Positions 1-5,371 of a DNA stretch of 6,506 nt are shown here, piece by piece. The position numbers and the translations under genes were made by a program. The DNA is taken from positions 175 through 6,680 of the forward strand of contig PMYF01000453.1 in NCBI GenBank assembly GCA_003171295.1, written 5' to 3'. This DNA comes from Acidobacteriota bacterium (lineage in GTDB: Bacteria; Acidobacteriota; Terriglobia; UBA7540). The notes beneath the pieces were generated by a model. It made no database searches. It was not told the DNA's origin and was given only the letters and a program-made list of their open reading frames with translations. Positions within the stretch are counted from its first letter, which is position 1. Every line of letters starts with the position of its first letter.

Positions 1-11
1 TGGCGGAGTAG

Positions 12-31
12 ATTCCCGCTTTCGCGGGAAT
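12..31. repeat. 20-bp palindromic repeat, dRS3/REP-like
   Basis: An 8-bp perfect inverted repeat (12-19 with 24-31) encloses the 4-nt loop TTTC. The element has the form ATTCCC-N8-GGGAAT, which is the layout of the neisserial dRS3 repeat. The same hairpin sequence is a common dispersed intergenic repeat in many proteobacterial and environmental genomes. It lies about 140 nt upstream of the kinase and has no adjoining T-tract, so a repeat element is more likely than a terminator. Whether it recurs elsewhere in this genome cannot be seen here. Confidence 0.6.
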
Positions 32-161
32 GACTGAACCTGGGGGCGTCCGTGTCTCGCAAATGACACCAGGACCCAGCGCTGCTCCTGATGGTGCGAG
101 GAGAAAAACGGTGTATGCTGTGCGCATCGAGGGTACGTGCGAATAGCGCCGCCCAGAGATT

Positions 162-166
162 GGAGG
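162..166 (+). promoter_or_regulatory. Ribosome binding site of the PfkB kinase
   Basis: GGAGG sits 7 nt before a GTG codon at 174-176. This strong Shine-Dalgarno match supports the GTG start, which also gives the usual PfkB N-terminus (short beta strand followed by G-E). I found no convincing promoter upstream; TATGCT at 114-119 is only a weak -10 candidate. Confidence 0.7.
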
Positions 167-173
167 CCGTGCC

Positions 174-1079
174 GTGAAGATAGTCTGCATCGGGGAGGTC
201 CTGTGGGACGTAATCGGGAATGAGGAGTACCTGGGTGGAGCGACGCTCAACTTTGCGGCCCATGCCGCCCGCCTGGGGCACACGGTGCTCTTTGTAAGCG
301 CCGTGGGAAAGGATGAGCGGGGTCGCCGCGTCCTGGCGCGCATGGCTGAGTTGGGTCTGACGACGCGTTACGTTCGCGTCCTGGAGACCCACCCGACGGG
401 CGTCGTGACAGTTGAACTTGATGCGGCAGGTCAACCGAAATTCACCCTTCACCATCCCGCAGCTTATGATGCTCCAGAACTTACCGATTGCGAGATGGCC
501 GAACTCTTATCCCCAGAACCTGACTGGATCTACTTCGGAACCCTGTTCCAAATGAGCCTGCCAGCGAAAGAGCTGACCTACAAACTGCTTGCCGCCCATG
601 GCGGCGCGCGGCTCTTCTATGATGTCAATCTGCGCAAGGATCACTACCAGCCGCCGCTGCTGCGCGAGTTGATGACGCGTGCCGAGGTGGTCAAACTGAA
701 TGAAGAAGAGGCAGGCGCTATTGACGGGATGTTCGGTCGAGCCTCTCGGCCTGTCGAGGATTTCTGTCGCGCTTACGCGCACGAGTTCGGTTGGGAATCC
801 GTGTGCGTCACGCGCGGTGAGCAAGGCTGCGTGCTCCTGCTGGATGGAGAATTTGTCGAAGCGCGCTGCTACGCCGTGCACGCCCAGGACACCGTGGGAG
901 CCGGCGACGCTTTCGCGGCCGCCTTTGTGCATGGCTTGGGAATGCATTGGGCTCCCATGGAGATTGCGGACTTCGCCAATCGCGTCGCGGCCCTGGTCGC
1001 GAGCCGGCCCGGCGGCACTCCGCCCTGGACCCTGGAGGAAGTGCGGGCGCTCTCAAAACAGCCGGCGCGTTCATCCTGA
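174..1079 (+). CDS. PfkB-family carbohydrate kinase (fructokinase-like)
   Basis: This is a complete 301-residue ribokinase/PfkB-fold sugar kinase, the normal length for the family. It is expected to phosphorylate a sugar in the cytoplasm with ATP. Visible motifs are the N-terminal IGEVLWD strand, the substrate-side glycine motif GGATLNFAAHAARLG (residues 21-35), YDVNLR (149-154), KLNEEE (174-179) and the C-terminal signature DTVGAGDAF (239-247). In that signature GAGD forms the anion hole and D245 is the predicted catalytic base. The GTG start is fixed by the GGAGG site 7 nt upstream; the stop is TGA. The GGATLNFA and DVNLR motifs resemble fructokinases more than ribokinases or adenosine kinases, but the exact sugar cannot be read from sequence. 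A role as fructosamine or other sugar kinase is possible. It converges with the SIS-domain gene, with 50 nt between the two stop codons. Confidence 0.93.
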   Translation: MKIVCIGEVLWDVIGNEEYLGGATLNFAAHAARLGHTVLFVSAVGKDERGRRVLARMAELGLTTRYVRVLETHPTGVVTVELDAAGQPKFTLHHPAAYDAPELTDCEMAELLSPEPDWIYFGTLFQMSLPAKELTYKLLAAHGGARLFYDVNLRKDHYQPPLLRELMTRAEVVKLNEEEAGAIDGMFGRASRPVEDFCRAYAHEFGWESVCVTRGEQGCVLLLDGEFVEARCYAVHAQDTVGAGDAFAAAFVHGLGMHWAPMEIADFANRVAALVASRPGGTPPWTLEEVRALSKQPARSS

Positions 1080-1129
1080 GCGGGCCCCGCCCGCGAGATC
1101 GGCGGCCCATCGGGGTCTCCAGCACCCCT

Positions 1130-2164
1130 CTAGACTGTCTGGGTCACGATGTTCAGCGAGCGTGGTTTGTCGGGATCAAGTCCCTTGATTTCCGCCAGCA
1201 GCGCCGCGAAAAGCTGTCCCGGGACGATGTAGGGAATAGGCGTGTAGATTTCCGGGATCTTCCCGGGCACTCGGATGACCCGCGTCGCGGCCGGAATACG
1301 GGTCCCGGGACCCGTGATGGCCACCACTTCCGCGCGCAACTTGCGCAGCCGCTGGGTCAACTCTTGCATGCTATGGAACGTCGGACCCGGCGGCATGAAG
1401 ATGAACGCCGGGAAATCACGCTCGATCAGGGCGATCGGTCCGTGCAGGAAATCCGCGGCCGAGAAGCGCTCCGCAATCACGTAGCAGGTTTCCATCAGCT
1501 TCAGGGAGAATTCGAATGCGTTGCCGTAGTTGATGCCGCGCCCCACCACGACACAGTGATCCATGTACCGGTAACGCTCCACCAGTTCTCGCAGCTCGGC
1601 AAGCAACTTGAGCGTTTCTTTCACGCGGTCGGGAATCTCGCTGACGCTCTCAATGGTTACGTCCGTGCCCAGCGCCGCGGCGAGCAGATAGAAAACCATG
1701 AGCTGGCCGGTATAGGTCTTGGTCGCCGCCACGGATTGCTGGCGGCCCGCGTGCACGAGGAAGACGTCATCCACCAGCTTGGCCAGGGGGGAATTTTTCT
1801 CGTTGGTAATACCCACCGTGTAGCCGCCCTGGCGCTTGGCGGCTTCGAGCACCAGATTGATATCGGTGCCTTCTCCGGATTGTGAAATACCCACCACCAG
1901 CGCCTGGCGATAGTCAATCCTGGCATGATAGAGCGTGTGCACGGACGGTGAGCTGAGCGAGGCCGGAATGCCGGTGGTAATTTCGGTCAGGTGGCGGCCA
2001 AACCGCGCCGCGTTGTCGGAGGTCCCCCGCGCTACCAACACCACCAGCCGGAAATTCTGCTTGCGCGCGAACTTCATGAATTCCAAAGCGTGCGCGCGCT
2101 CGGCTTGAAAAGTCTTGCGCAGCGCTTGCGGCTGCTCCTGGATTTCCTTCAACATTAGTGACAT
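1130..2164 (-). CDS. SIS-domain sugar-phosphate isomerase/deaminase, GlmS-C or NagB-II-like
   Basis: This 344-residue protein has two SIS domains and matches the isomerase half of GlmS without the glutaminase domain. That is the architecture of type II glucosamine-6-phosphate deaminases, AgaS and fructosamine-6-phosphate deglycases. SIS domain 1 carries ARGTSDNAA (45-53), the phosphate-binding SQSGEGTD (94-101) and SVAATKTYTGQL (144-155). SIS domain 2 carries GRGINYGNAFEFSLKLMET (208-226) and AERFSAADFLHGPIAL (231-246); by alignment from memory E232 and H241 match GlmS E488 and H504. The C-terminal tail reads PRSLNIVTQTV, with Ile339 where GlmS and most NagB-II enzymes have the ring-opening lysine, so activity may differ. 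The ATG start is supported by GAGG 5 nt upstream; the stop is TAG. The likely role is amino-sugar phosphate catabolism; the exact substrate is unresolved. Confidence 0.9.
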   Translation of the reverse strand: MSLMLKEIQEQPQALRKTFQAERAHALEFMKFARKQNFRLVVLVARGTSDNAARFGRHLTEITTGIPASLSSPSVHTLYHARIDYRQALVVGISQSGEGTDINLVLEAAKRQGGYTVGITNEKNSPLAKLVDDVFLVHAGRQQSVAATKTYTGQLMVFYLLAAALGTDVTIESVSEIPDRVKETLKLLAELRELVERYRYMDHCVVVGRGINYGNAFEFSLKLMETCYVIAERFSAADFLHGPIALIERDFPAFIFMPPGPTFHSMQELTQRLRKLRAEVVAITGPGTRIPAATRVIRVPGKIPEIYTPIPYIVPGQLFAALLAEIKGLDPDKPRSLNIVTQTV

Positions 2165-2169
2165 AGATT

Positions 2170-2173
2170 CCTC
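2170..2173 (-). promoter_or_regulatory. Ribosome binding site of the SIS-domain gene
   Basis: On the - strand the sequence before the start reads ATGAGGAATCT followed by ATG, so GAGG lies 5 nt from the start codon. The overlapping upstream ATG is out of frame. This supports the start at 2164. Confidence 0.6.
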
Positions 2174-2214
2174 ATGATAAATAATCCAACTTCTTCAAAA
2201 CGATCACCCTGGAT

Positions 2215-2220
2215 ATCATA
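2215..2220 (-). promoter_or_regulatory. Candidate -10 element for the SIS-domain gene
   Basis: TATGAT on the - strand matches the sigma-70 -10 consensus at 5 of 6 bases and would give a leader of roughly 45 nt before the ATG. The matching -35 is poor (TTGCGC at an 18-nt spacing, 3 of 6), so this is only a candidate. A 7-bp stem with one G-T wobble and a 4-nt loop (2236-2253) overlaps the spacer/-35 region and could be an operator or chance. Confidence 0.25.
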
Positions 2221-2333
2221 AGCAACGCAGGGGGCGACGCGCAAGCGTGCGTCACGGGGAGCCAACTAACCTCATCTTCAGGTTCATTCCCGCCGATATC
2301 CGATACGGGGAAGTGTGTCACGGGCGCAGGGGG

Positions 2334-2405
2334 ATCGGGTGATCGAGTGGCCGCGCCACCGGGTGAGCAGGCGGCCCGGCCATCGGGTGGTCGGCTGATC
2401 GGTCC
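2334..2405. repeat. Degenerate tandem repeat, three 24-nt units
   Basis: Three consecutive units begin at 2334, 2358 and 2382 with ATCGGGTGA, ACCGGGTGA and ATCGGGTGG. By hand alignment unit 1 is identical to unit 2 and to unit 3 at 17 of 24 positions each. No supported gene overlaps the array. It looks like an old tandem duplication or a GC-rich intergenic satellite. Confidence 0.5.
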
Positions 2406-2535
2406 ACTGAGCGCCACCGCCGGGACGACGGATTCCTCCCAGCCGGTTCCCCGGCTCTTTCTCGCGCCGGTCGCCTGTTTTTCCGCCTAGCCATCGTTCA
2501 CTGTTTTTCGCAGCTCCCTCAGCCCTCTCCGAGGG

Positions 2536-2626
2536 GTGGCAATCTCTCGAATCCCCCAGCCCTCTCCCCTCGCGGGAGAGCGTGGCAATCTCTCGAATCC
2601 CCCAGCCCTCTCCCCTCGCGGGAGAG
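2536..2626. repeat. Two exact 45-nt direct repeats with internal hairpins
   Basis: Bases 2536-2580 and 2582-2626 are identical over 45 nt, giving a 46-nt period. A shortened and diverged third copy lies just before (about 2511-2535). Each full copy ends in a hairpin with stem CTCTCCC/GGGAGAG and loop CTCGC (2562-2580 and 2608-2626). This matches the GC-rich intergenic repeats that give spurious 'SPRGEG' peptides in many genomes. There is no T-tract after the stems, so terminator function is not supported. Further related sequence (GGGTCGGGTGAGGGG) follows at about 2662-2676. Confidence 0.75.
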
Positions 2627-2808
2627 GATGGCTCGCTGCCGGCGCTCTCACCAGCCGGAGCGGGTCGGGTGAGGGGGTCACATCGCCTGACGGCACATCG
2701 ATCGCGCCGGCCGCGAAAGGCGGCGAACAGGTCCATGCGACGCTTCCTGTCATATTGAAGAGGTCGCCCGCCATTGGGATCGGCGGACTTTCAGCCCCGG
2801 CGACCGGT

Positions 2809-2829
2809 CCTGAGTGAAACGAAGAAAGG
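2809..2829. repeat. Dispersed-repeat-like motif
   Basis: The stretch of form CCTGAGTGAAACGAAGAAAGG resembles the widespread dispersed motif CCTGAGCGAAGCGAAGGA, which produces spurious 'RFAQDR' peptides on the opposite strand in many environmental bacterial genomes. The - strand translation here contains RFTQDR. Only one copy is visible, so repeat status rests on recall of the motif. Confidence 0.35.
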
Positions 2830-2898
2830 AACATTCCTCGGCCTCGCGTCCGACGATTCTCTCATTTCCTTGCAACAACACGCTGTATTCGCCCCGAA

Positions 2899-3183
2899 TT
2901 ACCGCACAATCCGCAAATGTTCGGCCAAAAAGTCGCCACGATAGCATGACATTGTGTCATCCTCGCCTTTGTTTTCATACACATCCCCGGAGGTTCCTTC
3001 ATTTTTAACATCTCTATGGGTCAGCGCCCCGTTTCTGACGTTGATCAATGTGCTGGTGAGCCGCCACAATGGACGCAGGCGAGAATCTTCCATTATTAGG
3101 AGGAACATCGCGTTTTCGTCGTTCGGAGCCATCCGCGCGGCCAAACTCTTTTCCGTCATTTCTGGTTTTTGGATTGGGGACAT
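2899..3183 (-). CDS. Doubtful small ORF, hypothetical protein
   Basis: This is a 94-codon frame on the - strand, from ATG to TAA. GGGAGAGG lies 5 nt upstream of the ATG, a good Shine-Dalgarno match and the main reason to list it. The peptide is mixed and charged, with a short hydrophobic patch (AMFLLIM near residues 25-31) and an acidic stretch (ENKGEDD near residues 69-75). It has no signal peptide, no membrane helix and no motif I recognise. Codon use shows no strong third-position GC bias, unlike the kinase and the SIS gene. It could be a real small accessory protein, the remnant of a longer gene, or chance. An overlapping + strand frame (2954-3259) has even less support. Confidence 0.25.
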   Translation of the reverse strand: MSPIQKPEMTEKSLAARMAPNDENAMFLLIMEDSRLRPLWRLTSTLINVRNGALTHRDVKNEGTSGDVYENKGEDDTMSCYRGDFLAEHLRIVR

Positions 3184-3819
3184 GGAAACCTCTCCCGCAA
3201 TAGGTAGGGTCAGCCCTGGCGGCGGCCTGGTTGTAGCGACGCTCTACCTGTCCCGATGATCTGTGTCGGAATGAGCGCCGACCAGTGGCCGGATGGTAGC
3301 GCCGCGCGTAGGCCCACACCTCTATGGTAAGCACAATCGCGAGGGGCTTGTAAAGGGGGGCCTCGATTTGGCGCCTACCCGTAGGCACTATATTTTGACA
3401 TCAAGCAGAATCTCACCGTCCCAGGGTGCAAGGTGAAGCTATGTCGCAAGTTATCGGGCATTTTTGCGGGGTGTAGCGCAAGGCTCGCGGTTCAGCCTTG
3501 CGGCACTTCCACCGCGACGCGCATTGGGCGGCGCGGATAAGGGGAAGTTTTCAGATTGCAAGGTTCGAGGCGCAGGCAGCCGGGGATTCAGATTATCTTG
3601 TTTGCGGCGCGGCAGGAAACCGCGCCGCTGGAAAGGCCGCAGGGATTGAGAGCGGGCCCTGCGCCACAGCAACTTGCCAAATCCGCGGTCACGACGATGG
3701 ACCGGCCACAAATGAACGGACGCCGCTACCTGAACAGCCGATCAATCTACGAGCGATGCCGTGCGGAGGCAATAGCGCGAAAAGCCGAGGACCTGCCAGA
3801 CAAGTCCGCGCTACGATTG
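3184..3819. other. Intergenic region without a supported gene
   Basis: These 636 nt contain several open frames on both strands (for example 3464-3649 and 3556-3960 on +, 3451-3711 on -). All translate to Arg/Ala-rich peptides without motifs, and those that extend past 3819 run antisense into the well-supported Abi-type gene. Two dyads are present: GCCTAC-CC-GTAGGC at 3373-3386 and the hairpin at 3477-3502. TTGACA at 3395-3400 lacks a -10 partner at the right distance. The region may be gene debris. Confidence 0.5.
3477..3502. repeat. 9-bp inverted repeat (hairpin)
   Basis: CGCAAGGCT at 3477-3485 pairs perfectly with AGCCTTGCG at 3494-3502 around an 8-nt loop. It lies about 320 nt downstream of the end of the Abi-type gene. 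No T-run follows on either strand, so an intrinsic terminator is not supported. It may be a repeat element or the remnant of a structured sequence. Confidence 0.4.
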
Positions 3820-4767
3820 CTACGCTGCCTTGTGAGATTCGACGAGGAATACGATGTTCGCCGCCGCGAGGTGAAGCGCGTGTGCAACCCAGTGGTTCGG
3901 CACGGAGACTGGAACTATCCCCTGCCCGTGACCGCTAGAGATGTTTCGAATGGTAGGTAAACCGGACTCCATTGCTGATCGCAGGCCTGTAAAGTGGCAC
4001 TCCAACTCGGACGGAATGATGCCCTGCTTCATGAGTAGGTCTATGAGTGGCTTGGCGGTGGCGCTCTTCGGATAAGGCCACATCCGCAAGTCGCATATAG
4101 TTTTCATAGTGCTCTCGAAGGCCTTCAACGCTTCTTGGATTGCTTCTTTGGACCTGCCTTTTCTGTAGTGTTCATGCGCTCTGAGAAATTCCTCCGCAGC
4201 CCCCTTGAACCCGGAATCTTGGAGCAGGGATAGGGCTGGCCTGACTACTTCGGAATGAACATACTCGGTGTCAACTCTGATTATTTTGCCTCCCTCATAC
4301 CTGTATCCGATTCCATGCTCCTGAAATCGATGGTTCAGTTCTTGGATGGCGTCGTCAGGATCTTCGTCAATGCTAGCTCGCTGTCTTTGGTTCGGATCGA
4401 CATCCCGTGCGGCTCTGTCAATCACTCGAAAGACTAACTCGATTATGTTCAGTACATCGTCAACGTCTGCGTGGAGTATGTAGGCGTCACATTGCCTATC
4501 CGGGGCAATGTCACGTCTGTCCAGTTCAAATACACCGAGTTCGCGCGTCAGACTCTTGAATACGAGCCGCCACAACTCGTTTGAGACGGGCTCATCTTGA
4601 TACGTGTAAGACCCTGACAGGTCGACAAAAGGCCCTAGGGCGCTTCTCCAGATATGGATCACTTGCACTCGAAAAGTCTGGGGAATGTCATTGTACTTAT
4701 ACACGTCGAATAGCCCTGATTTCTCCTGCTTCTTTTTTCGTTTAGAGAATAGGTCGTAGATCGGCAT
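3820..4767 (-). CDS. Abortive-infection-type protein, AbiJ-N4/Abi-C (HEPN-like), STM4504/CBY_0614 family
   Basis: This 315-residue soluble protein fits the STM4504/CBY_0614 family, recognised from memory by its N-terminus (MPIYDLFSKR... then DVYKYNDIPQTFRVQVIHIWRSALG, residues 1-45). Residues 1 to about 190 form an AbiJ-N4-like region. Residues about 190-312 form an Abi-C, HEPN-like helical domain, with helix 1 around SKEAIQEALKAFESTMKTIC (206-225) and the motif RNISSGH (R274 to H280) followed by GQG. HEPN RNases use an R-X(4-6)-H motif, so RNA cleavage on phage infection or stress is the inferred role; this is not shown. The frame stays open upstream to 4938, but only from a TTG. The ATG at 4767 matches the family start, and the 57 extra residues look non-conserved. 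Hand-counted GC (47-50%) is below the kinase (63%), which suggests transfer. It is divergent from the toxin-antitoxin locus. Confidence 0.85.
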   Translation of the reverse strand: MPIYDLFSKRKKKQEKSGLFDVYKYNDIPQTFRVQVIHIWRSALGPFVDLSGSYTYQDEPVSNELWRLVFKSLTRELGVFELDRRDIAPDRQCDAYILHADVDDVLNIIELVFRVIDRAARDVDPNQRQRASIDEDPDDAIQELNHRFQEHGIGYRYEGGKIIRVDTEYVHSEVVRPALSLLQDSGFKGAAEEFLRAHEHYRKGRSKEAIQEALKAFESTMKTICDLRMWPYPKSATAKPLIDLLMKQGIIPSELECHFTGLRSAMESGLPTIRNISSGHGQGIVPVSVPNHWVAHALHLAAANIVFLVESHKAA

Positions 4768-4798
4768 TGTGACTCGTGCCTGCCTCAAGAGTAGATCT

Positions 4799-4804
4799 AT
4801 TTTA
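4799..4804 (-). promoter_or_regulatory. Candidate -10 element for the Abi-type gene
   Basis: TAAAAT on the - strand matches the -10 consensus at 5 of 6 bases and ends about 31 nt before the ATG at 4767. No good -35 lies 16-18 nt further upstream (AAGCCG at 17 nt). Transcription from here would exclude the 57-codon upstream extension and so fits the chosen start. No strong Shine-Dalgarno is present; TTGAGGCAG lies too far out, about 15 nt from the ATG. Confidence 0.25.
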
Positions 4805-4865
4805 CCACGCGTGCCCAGGTGCGGCTTATCATGGGGTGACAAATATGGCTGGCTAGCAACCGTAG

Positions 4866-4892
4866 CGCAGACCGCCGTCTTTGCGGTCTGCG
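4866..4892. repeat. 10-bp perfect inverted repeat (hairpin) upstream of the Abi-type gene
   Basis: CGCAGACCGC (4866-4875) pairs fully with GCGGTCTGCG (4883-4892) around a 7-nt loop. It lies about 100 nt upstream of the Abi-type ATG and about 110 nt upstream of the toxin start, in the divergent intergenic region. There is no T-tract on either side. It could be an operator dyad, a transcript structure or a small repeat. Confidence 0.5.
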
Positions 4893-4968
4893 GTTCTTCC
4901 TCAGATTTGCGCTTTCGAATCCGAGGGCATACTGGCAATCGTTAACCCCCTTCGCCCCTAATTTCCCC

Positions 4969-4998
4969 TTGAAATCTATATTCCTTCCAGGTTATATT
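4969..4998 (+). promoter_or_regulatory. Candidate sigma-70 promoter of the toxin-antitoxin locus
   Basis: TTGAAA (4969-4974, 5 of 6 to -35) and TATATT (4993-4998, 5 of 6 to -10) are separated by 18 nt. The expected transcription start, about 7 nt after the -10, falls at or next to the GTG at 5005 that best fits the toxin N-terminus. This suggests a leaderless or nearly leaderless transcript. The in-frame TTG at 4969, an alternative start, is then part of the -35 box and has no ribosome binding site. The HigA-like antitoxin may autoregulate here, as is usual for such operons, but I see no clear operator dyad. Confidence 0.4.
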
Positions 4999-5073
4999 CC
5001 ATCTGTGGAATGGGAGGTCGAATACACCGGCGAGTTCGAGACGTGGCGGAGCCATCTTTCGGAGGATGAGCAG

Positions 5074-5120
5074 AATCGGGTAGCCACGGTCAGGAAGGCG
5101 CTGACCGTGGCTACCCGATT
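5074..5120. repeat. 20-bp perfect inverted repeat inside the toxin gene
   Basis: Bases 5074-5093 are the exact reverse complement of 5101-5120, separated by the 7-nt loop GAAGGCG. The left arm encodes NRVATVR, which fits the toxin family at this position. The right arm encodes LTVATRL, which does not. The right arm therefore looks like an inverted copy of the left, as produced by a replication template switch. The mRNA would form a very stable hairpin within the coding region. Confidence 0.9.
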
Positions 5121-5357
5121 GGGACCGGCGCTGCGGCGGCCGCATTCGGGTGTGATTGCCGGCTCGAAGCATTCCCACATGAAGGAACTGATCATCCAGC
5201 ATGCCTGACGGCCCTACCGGGTGCTTTACGCTTTCGATCCCCAACGCTGTGCGCTGCTGCTCATCGGAGGCGACAAGACGGGCGACGACCGGTGGTACGA
5301 GAGGTTTGTCCCTATCGCGGACCAGCTTTATGACGAGCATTTGGCGGCACTGGAAAC

Positions 5358-5363
5358 GGAGGG
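5358..5363 (+). promoter_or_regulatory. Ribosome binding site of the antitoxin
   Basis: GGAGGG lies 8 nt before the ATG at 5372, inside the 3' end of the toxin reading frame. This strong site lets the antitoxin be translated independently of the truncated toxin, which matters because the upstream TGA would weaken any translational coupling. Confidence 0.7.
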
Positions 5364-5371
5364 CTTGACCG

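Larger units (their letters stand above)
2165..2898. other. Gene-poor, repeat-rich intergenic region
   Basis: No reading frame in these 734 nt shows family motifs, a sound ribosome binding site or sustained coding character. The open frames seen run through the 24-nt and 45-nt repeats and translate to low-complexity Pro/Arg/Gly-rich peptides. Apart from the SIS gene leader at the left end and the repeats listed separately, I see nothing functional. Confidence 0.6.

Noticed and set aside
1112..1128. Hairpin GGGGT/ACCCC between the converging kinase and SIS genes as a terminator
   Set aside because: The stem is only 5 bp with a 7-nt loop and there is no T-tract on either strand.
947..1885. 312-residue + strand frame
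   Set aside because: It is antisense to the SIS-domain gene and overlaps the end of the kinase. The SIS gene has all family motifs; this frame has none.
2536..2626. Repeats as a CRISPR array
   Set aside because: The units abut with only 1 nt between them and there are no unique spacers.
2750..2947. - strand frame of 65 residues containing RFTQDR
   Set aside because: This is the typical spurious translation of a dispersed intergenic motif and has no other coding support.
3373..3386. GCCTAC-CC-GTAGGC dyad as an operator
   Set aside because: A perfect 6-bp dyad is present, but no supported gene or promoter adjoins it, so no function can be assigned.
3395..3400. Perfect -35 hexamer TTGACA on the + strand
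   Set aside because: No -10-like sequence occurs 16-18 nt downstream and no + strand gene follows.
3556..3960. 134-residue + strand frame reading into the Abi-type gene
   Set aside because: It has no known motif and an Arg/Ala-rich composition, and its last 140 nt are antisense to the conserved HEPN-like C-terminus.
5206..5208. UGA recoded as glycine (genetic code 25) or selenocysteine in the toxin
   Set aside because: The kinase, the antitoxin and the CPBP protease in this window all end in TGA, so UGA is a normal stop. The Gp49 family has no selenocysteine and the high GC does not fit Gracilibacteria/SR1. A nonsense mutation is simpler.
4969..5208. Toxin start at TTG 4969 giving a 79-residue protein
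   Set aside because: There is no ribosome binding site, the TTG overlaps a good -35 hexamer, and the first 12 residues have no counterpart in the family. GTG 5005 matches the family N-terminus.
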